Source: Nicotiana tabacum (taxonomy: Eukaryota > Streptophyta > Magnoliopsida > Solanales > Solanaceae). From it: a stretch of DNA of 64,000 bases. Positions 60,001-64,000 of the stretch are shown here, one piece after another. Under the pieces are notes generated by a model. The model saw only the letters and a list, made by a program, of their open reading frames with translations. It made no database searches and was not told the DNA's origin. Position 1 is the stretch's first letter. Each line of letters begins with the position of its first letter. The DNA is taken from the NCBI RefSeq assembly GCF_000715075.1, contig NC_134102.1, positions 46,447,348 to 46,511,347 on the forward strand, read 5' to 3'. The translations under genes were made by a program, and so were the position numbers.

Positions 60001-61085
60001 CAAACCCTAGTTTGACAGGAGATCAAAAATAGCCAAAGATCCCACTGAATCGAACCCGTATAACCGTGTTTTTGAGTGTATCAAGTCGATAACATGGAAA
60101 CTATCCATAATCGGAGCCAAACAAACCTCCCGATTATTGTCTTCCTTAAATAACTCAGTACCAAATGAACAATGTCAAGAGAATGGGAAAGAATCGCTGC
60201 GAGTACAGAAGAAAGAAAGGAAATATGGAAGATCTCCATATTATCTCGGGTGTAGACTAGGATTTGGGGTGAGGCGGCTAGGGTTTGGTGTGAGAAGAGA
60301 GGAGAGCGTTTGAGGGCGTCTAGGTGGAGGAATTAGGGTTTGGGTGTTAGGTAGATAAAATTAGAGGGGATATTGTGGGCCGTTGATCATTTGAGATCAA
60401 CGGCTAGGATTTAACGGAGATGGGGCGGGTCGATAGGCTGTCCCCGATAGAGTTTTGACAAAGGGGTCATTTGGTCTTGGGGCTGGGGTGGTTGGGCCTA
60501 GTGTTAGGACCACTTCGGTCCGAATTTGACCTGGTTTTGGGGCTGAAATTAAAACATGCAAAACAATTTAAAAAATAAAATTAACAAAATAGCTAGTAAA
60601 AACATAAAAATGCTATTTATGCAATTTAATATTTAAAATAGTGTCTTATAATTGTAAAAATATAAAATGCTATTTTGACCTAAATAATACAGGAAATAAT
60701 TATTTGCGAAAAATATAGGCTATTATTGCGAATAACATGTAAGTAGTGTAAAAATGCAAATATGATGGTATAAAAGGATTTAAAATACTAAAAAATATGC
60801 ATGGGAATGTAGATAATTAATTTGGACAGTTAATCATTCAGTAATAATTTTAAGGGTATAATAAATAAATTTTACCAATTAAAATGCTAAAATCAATTTA
60901 AAATGCTTATAAAATGAAATAAAATTATTTGTTTAAGACTTCCATGATAATAATTTGATAAAAGTATAAAAGATTGAAATTTGAAACATATCATGAAATA
61001 CTAGTGTAAGAAAATATTCTACAAAAACTATTTAAAACATATAAAACATACATGACAAACATGAGGGAACAATTGAGTATCAACA
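57090..61085 (-). repeat. 3' LTR (3996 bp) of a minus-strand Tat/Ogre-like element
   Basis: On the minus strand it runs from TGTTGATACTCAATTG at 61085 to GGGGTGCGACA at 57090. It contains gagtcgccacctaacgat near 57155, the inverted form of the gtggcgactc block of these LTRs. It has no coding content. The 5-bp flank on the left is gacat; the matching copy lies outside the window. Confidence 0.88.
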
Positions 61086-61098
61086 ACTGCCCCTCTTT
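61086..61098 (-). promoter_or_regulatory. Polypurine tract of the Tat/Ogre-like element
   Basis: The minus strand reads AAAGAGGGGCAGT directly before the LTR, the plus-strand primer of the element. Confidence 0.85.
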
Positions 61099-61640
61099 AC
61101 CCGAGAATGATGAAAGAATTATCGGGTAAAGAAATAGATATGATAATCAATTTTGTCCGAATAGGTGAAAATATGGGTAGGAGATGTTAAAAATATGGGG
61201 GGCGGACCCTGGTTCTTGAGCTGCCTACATATCCATGTTTTACGGGAATCAGACCCCGTGTAGTTCTGGATCCCAAGGCGAATGAGACCAATGGAGTTAT
61301 TATGGAATGACTGCATACTTTAAAGAATGATTTCCTCCGGATAGGATGGTGTCATGAATAATTGATATTTCAGGTGAAGTGTATAAATGACAATAATGCA
61401 AAGTTGATCGTTACGGATGCATGAGGTGATGTGGTTGGGGAACGGTTACAAAAAAGGAGTAATCAATTATCGTTTGGCGGTTACTAGGAGATACTCAAGG
61501 GATGTGAAAGTTCGAGATAGTTTGAAAGAACTGGAGCGAGGTCGCTCCTGCTAGGATAGTGGTTACTTGTTGGTCACCTGCAGATAAAGAGATGCTACAA
61601 ACATGTATTTGTGCGAAAATTTAAACATAATGCAAATTCC
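61099..61640 (-). other. Non-coding 3' internal region of the Tat/Ogre-like element
   Basis: No coding motif. Contains ccctggttcttgagctgcct and ccccgtgtagttctggatcc, sequences common before the polypurine tract in this group. Confidence 0.6.
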
Positions 61641-62395
61641 CTTTGGACCATGAAAGTTGTCTTCGGACGATGAGGATGATGTCCTTAGACCATGACGTCC
61701 TGGGCCATGAAGAGTATGGTAAGGGATTCGCAGGCCATGAGATGGTGTCCTCGGGCTATGAGGATGGTGGCTCTGGACTATGACACCTTTGAATAATGAT
61801 ATACGATTTTAAGATCCTTAGGCCATGGAATGGAGTCCTCGGGCCATGAAAATGGTTCCTTCGAACTATGATGTCTTTGGATAATTTGGCGATATGTCAG
61901 CCCATGAAATGCAAATGTGTGGCGATATTTGACTGTTTGATAGAAGAAATAGGTAATGTTTAGCCATATGCAGATGATGAAGGCAGTGTTTAGCCTTATG
62001 GAGGTGAAGGCAGTGCTTAGCCTTATGCAAGAATGAGGAAAGGCAGAGCTTAGCCTTGTGTGAGATAGAGGCAGAGCTTAGCCTCATGCAAGTAAGAAGG
62101 GAAGAGCTTAGCCCTATGCAGGTGAAGACAATGCTTAGCCTTATGCGATGATGAAGGCTGATCTTAGCCTCATGCAAGTGACGAGGGCGGTGCTTTTCCC
62201 TATGCAAAGAATGAGGACAATGCTTAGCCCTATGCAGGTAATGAGGGCGGTGCTTATCCCTATGCAGAGGAAGGTAGTGCTTAGCCTTATGTAATGATGG
62301 AGGCAGTGCTTATCCTCATGCAAGTAATGGGGGTGGTGCTTAGCCTGATGCAAATAATGAGAGCAGTGCTTAGCCCTATGCCTCTGTGTGAATTG
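61641..62395 (-). repeat. Two tandem-repeat blocks after integrase
   Basis: 61641-61880 repeats cctcgggccatgaagatgg-like units. About 61960-62395 repeats gcttagccttatgcaagtaa-like units of roughly 30 bases, some twenty copies, each with variation. They read as meaningless His/Lys/Leu-rich frames on the minus strand. They lie between the integrase end and the LTR, where Ogre/Tat elements often carry tandem repeats. Confidence 0.85.
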
Positions 62396-63186
62396 TCTTG
62401 GTCTAACCTTTTTGTTGAAAGCCCTTGCCATTCCATTATGATAAAGTTGGTCGTGACATACTACATTCATCCTTTTCCCGTCGATGAGAGCCAACTAATC
62501 ATATTGAATCTGTACCCATCCTGCATCACTAAGCTCAACCTCTTGTATGATCTACAAGGAAGGAATTTCTACCTCGGCGGGTATAAAAGATTCATTACCA
62601 TACACCAATAGATAGGGGTTGCCCCAGTTGATGTTTGGACTGTGGTGCGATATCCAAGCAAAGAAAATGGTAATTTCTCGTGCCACTATTTTTATTTGTC
62701 CACCATCTTCCTTAGTATGTTCTTAATATTCTTGTTGGCAGTGGAATTTCTGTGTTTGATCTTGAATGTCTCAAACATGGCCTGCATCAGATCACTGTTG
62801 AGGTTGGCGGCGTTATCAGTGATAATTTACTCGGGCACTCTGAATCGGCAGACAATACGGTCCCGGACAAAATCTGCTATGGCCTTCTTTGTCACGGCTT
62901 TGTAGGAGGCAGCTTCGACCCATTTGGTTAAGTAATCAATGGCTACCAAGATAAATCTTTGTCCATTGGAGACGGAGGGTTAGATTTGGCCAATGACATC
63001 CATGCCCCAAGTGGAAAAAGGCCAAGGAGAAGTCGTCACGTTGAGTTCATTAGGTGGAACTCGTATCATGTCAGCATGTACCTGACACTGGTGACATTTC
63101 TGTACATACTTGATGCAATCAGTTTCCATAGTCATCCAAAAATATCTCGCCCTTAGTATCTTCTTGGCTAAAACGAACCCATTCAT
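62396..63186 (-). pseudogene. Tat/Ogre-like integrase
   Basis: The minus strand shows a zinc-binding HHCC part (MNGFVLAKKILRARYFWMTM, KYVQKCHQCQVHADMIRVPP), then STWGMDVIGQI with the first catalytic aspartate, a stop at 62980-62982, FILVAIDYLTKWVEAASYKA, a second stop within VPE-IITDNAANLNS (second aspartate), and the C-terminal MALIDGKRMNVVCHDQLYHN and RAFNKKVRPRQF. Between 62830 and 62495 parts of the core appear deleted or shifted. Directly after RPRQF the sequence runs into tandem repeats, so the last C-terminal part is missing. Inactive. Confidence 0.88.
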
Positions 63187-63590
63187 GTGAGGTCTGCACG
63201 TCCTGGAATGTATCTCTTCGAGCAGTCTGGGTGCTTCCTTGGTATCGGCACGTCTTAGAAATCCTAGATCGGGAGTTCTTCTGTATAGAATTCCTCCGCT
63301 TTAAAAGAAATGGTTAGCTAATCTCCATAATGTGTGCTTTTGAGTATGTGTAGCATTTTTTGGGTACTATCCCTTTTCCAGATACTCCTTGATATCGTGA
63401 AACCATGGGTTCCTATCAAACCATGAGCACAATAGGCAGGCTTCTTGCGGATCTCTACTGGGATGGGGTCGATATAATTCTTATCTGGATGTTGTATCAT
63501 GGAAGACAGGGTGGCCAATGCATATGCGAACTCATTCTGAATTTGGGGAACATGCTTGAATTCTATCTTTGTGAACCACTTGATTGGTTC
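63187..63590 (-). pseudogene. Linker between RNase H and integrase
   Basis: A 66-codon open frame (63518-63318) begins MATLSSMIQHPDKNYIDPIP and ends in MLHILKSTHYGD; the expected LRRLANHFF continuation is read in a shifted frame near 63310. This matches the linker of Tat/Ogre polyproteins and carries at least two frameshifts. Confidence 0.75.
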
Positions 63591-63902
63591 CTACACACAA
63601 TGTAAGTATGGCAGTATCTTGGTATTCTTGGTGGTCCATTCTCCGAGTACCTGATGTATCAGCAAGTCTAATCCGATTACCAATAATTCCTGGATGTTCA
63701 TGTCGATGGCCAACCTAAGTCCCAAAATGCAAGCCTCATATTCTGTCATATTGTTGGTGCATGGGAACCTGAGCATGGTGGATACCAGATAATGTTGGCC
63801 GGTTTCTGATACTAGGACAGCTCCAATGCCCACTCCTTTGAAGTTTGTGGCTCCGTCGAAGAACATTCTCCAGCCATCATAAGCTTCAGATATATCCTCC
63901 CC
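63591..63902 (-). pseudogene. Tat/Ogre-like second RNase H domain
   Basis: The minus strand reads EDISEAYDGWRMFFDGATNF, GVGIGAVLVSETGQHYLVS, NNMTEYEACILGLRLAIDMN and LLIHQVLGEWTTKN, the archaeal-like RNase H that Tat elements carry in addition to the normal one. One residue is missing before the third catalytic acidic position (GLDLL where GDSDLL is usual). The frame is open. It is cut at 63902 by another LTR, so the preceding RT is not in the window. Confidence 0.88.
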
Positions 63903-64000
63903 TGTTGATACTCAATTTTACCCTCATATTTTTTTAAACATCATATATGTTTAACAATATCATTCCTGTATCATAACCAATTTACGAGAGTCATACAAGT
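63903..64000 (+). repeat. Start of another LTR, Tat/Ogre-like, plus strand
   Basis: Starts TGTTGATACTCAATTTTACC, nearly the same first bases as the minus-strand LTR start at 61085 but on the opposite strand. The coding sequence of RNase H breaks exactly here, so this is a nested insertion whose body lies beyond the window. Confidence 0.7.

Noticed and set aside
61866..62494. His/Lys/Leu-rich open frames as a repeat protein gene
   Set aside because: They are translations of a tandem DNA repeat with non-multiple-of-three drift, after a broken integrase.

Overview
This is a repeat-dominated stretch of nuclear plant DNA, most likely from a solanaceous species. The evidence is a TS/SolS-type SINE, Ty3/gypsy LTR families of solanaceous type, and an endogenous pararetrovirus resembling the solendovirus/tobacco vein clearing virus group. 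Genus-level placement (Nicotiana-like) is inference. I see only one ordinary host gene: the last three coding exons of the Mediator subunit MED23 (+ strand, 5205-7504). Its earlier exons must lie left of the window or be lost. I found no rRNA, tRNA, CRISPR array or bacterial-type operon.

Layout. 1-1178 is the 5' end of a minus-strand copia element with an internal deletion. 1179-9220 is MED23 and its surroundings, carrying small DNA elements: a 5'-truncated SINE with a perfect 13-bp target duplication, a Stowaway-like MITE inside a 197-bp tandem duplication, two ~1.1-1.2 kb elements with long terminal inverted repeats, a 121-bp MITE and a 401-bp tandem duplication inside an intron. 9221-30526 is bounded by two same-family copia LTRs. 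Inside it is an endogenous pararetrovirus (minus strand, 9830-26299) sitting between two (ATT)n arrays. That provirus is cut by three later LTR insertions, one of which carries a further solo LTR. The copia tail is itself split by a 2.39-kb solo LTR (TSD gtgtg).

31857-47777 is a non-autonomous LTR element (gag-like ORF only, TSD ttaat). A nearly complete but inactivated Ty3/gypsy chromovirus-type element (32917-42858) has inserted into its 5' LTR. 47783-57089 holds a chimeric LTR/integrase fragment followed by a deletion-derivative gypsy element that lacks reverse transcriptase. Its 3' LTR is broken by a minus-strand Tat/Ogre-like element (57090 to the window end) with a ~4-kb LTR, and that element is in turn entered by another LTR at 63903.

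Interactions and timing. None of the mobile elements looks able to act alone: each coding region carries stops, frameshifts or deletions. The nesting gives a relative chronology, and several junctions can be read to the base from target-site duplications. I did not find a previously undescribed gene system. The most unusual observations are the pararetrovirus bracketed by trinucleotide arrays, a rearranged inverted LTR junction at 18317-18763, a gag-only element whose two LTRs carry 3 and 6 copies of a 43-bp minisatellite, and short GC-rich palindrome arrays shared by several gypsy LTRs.
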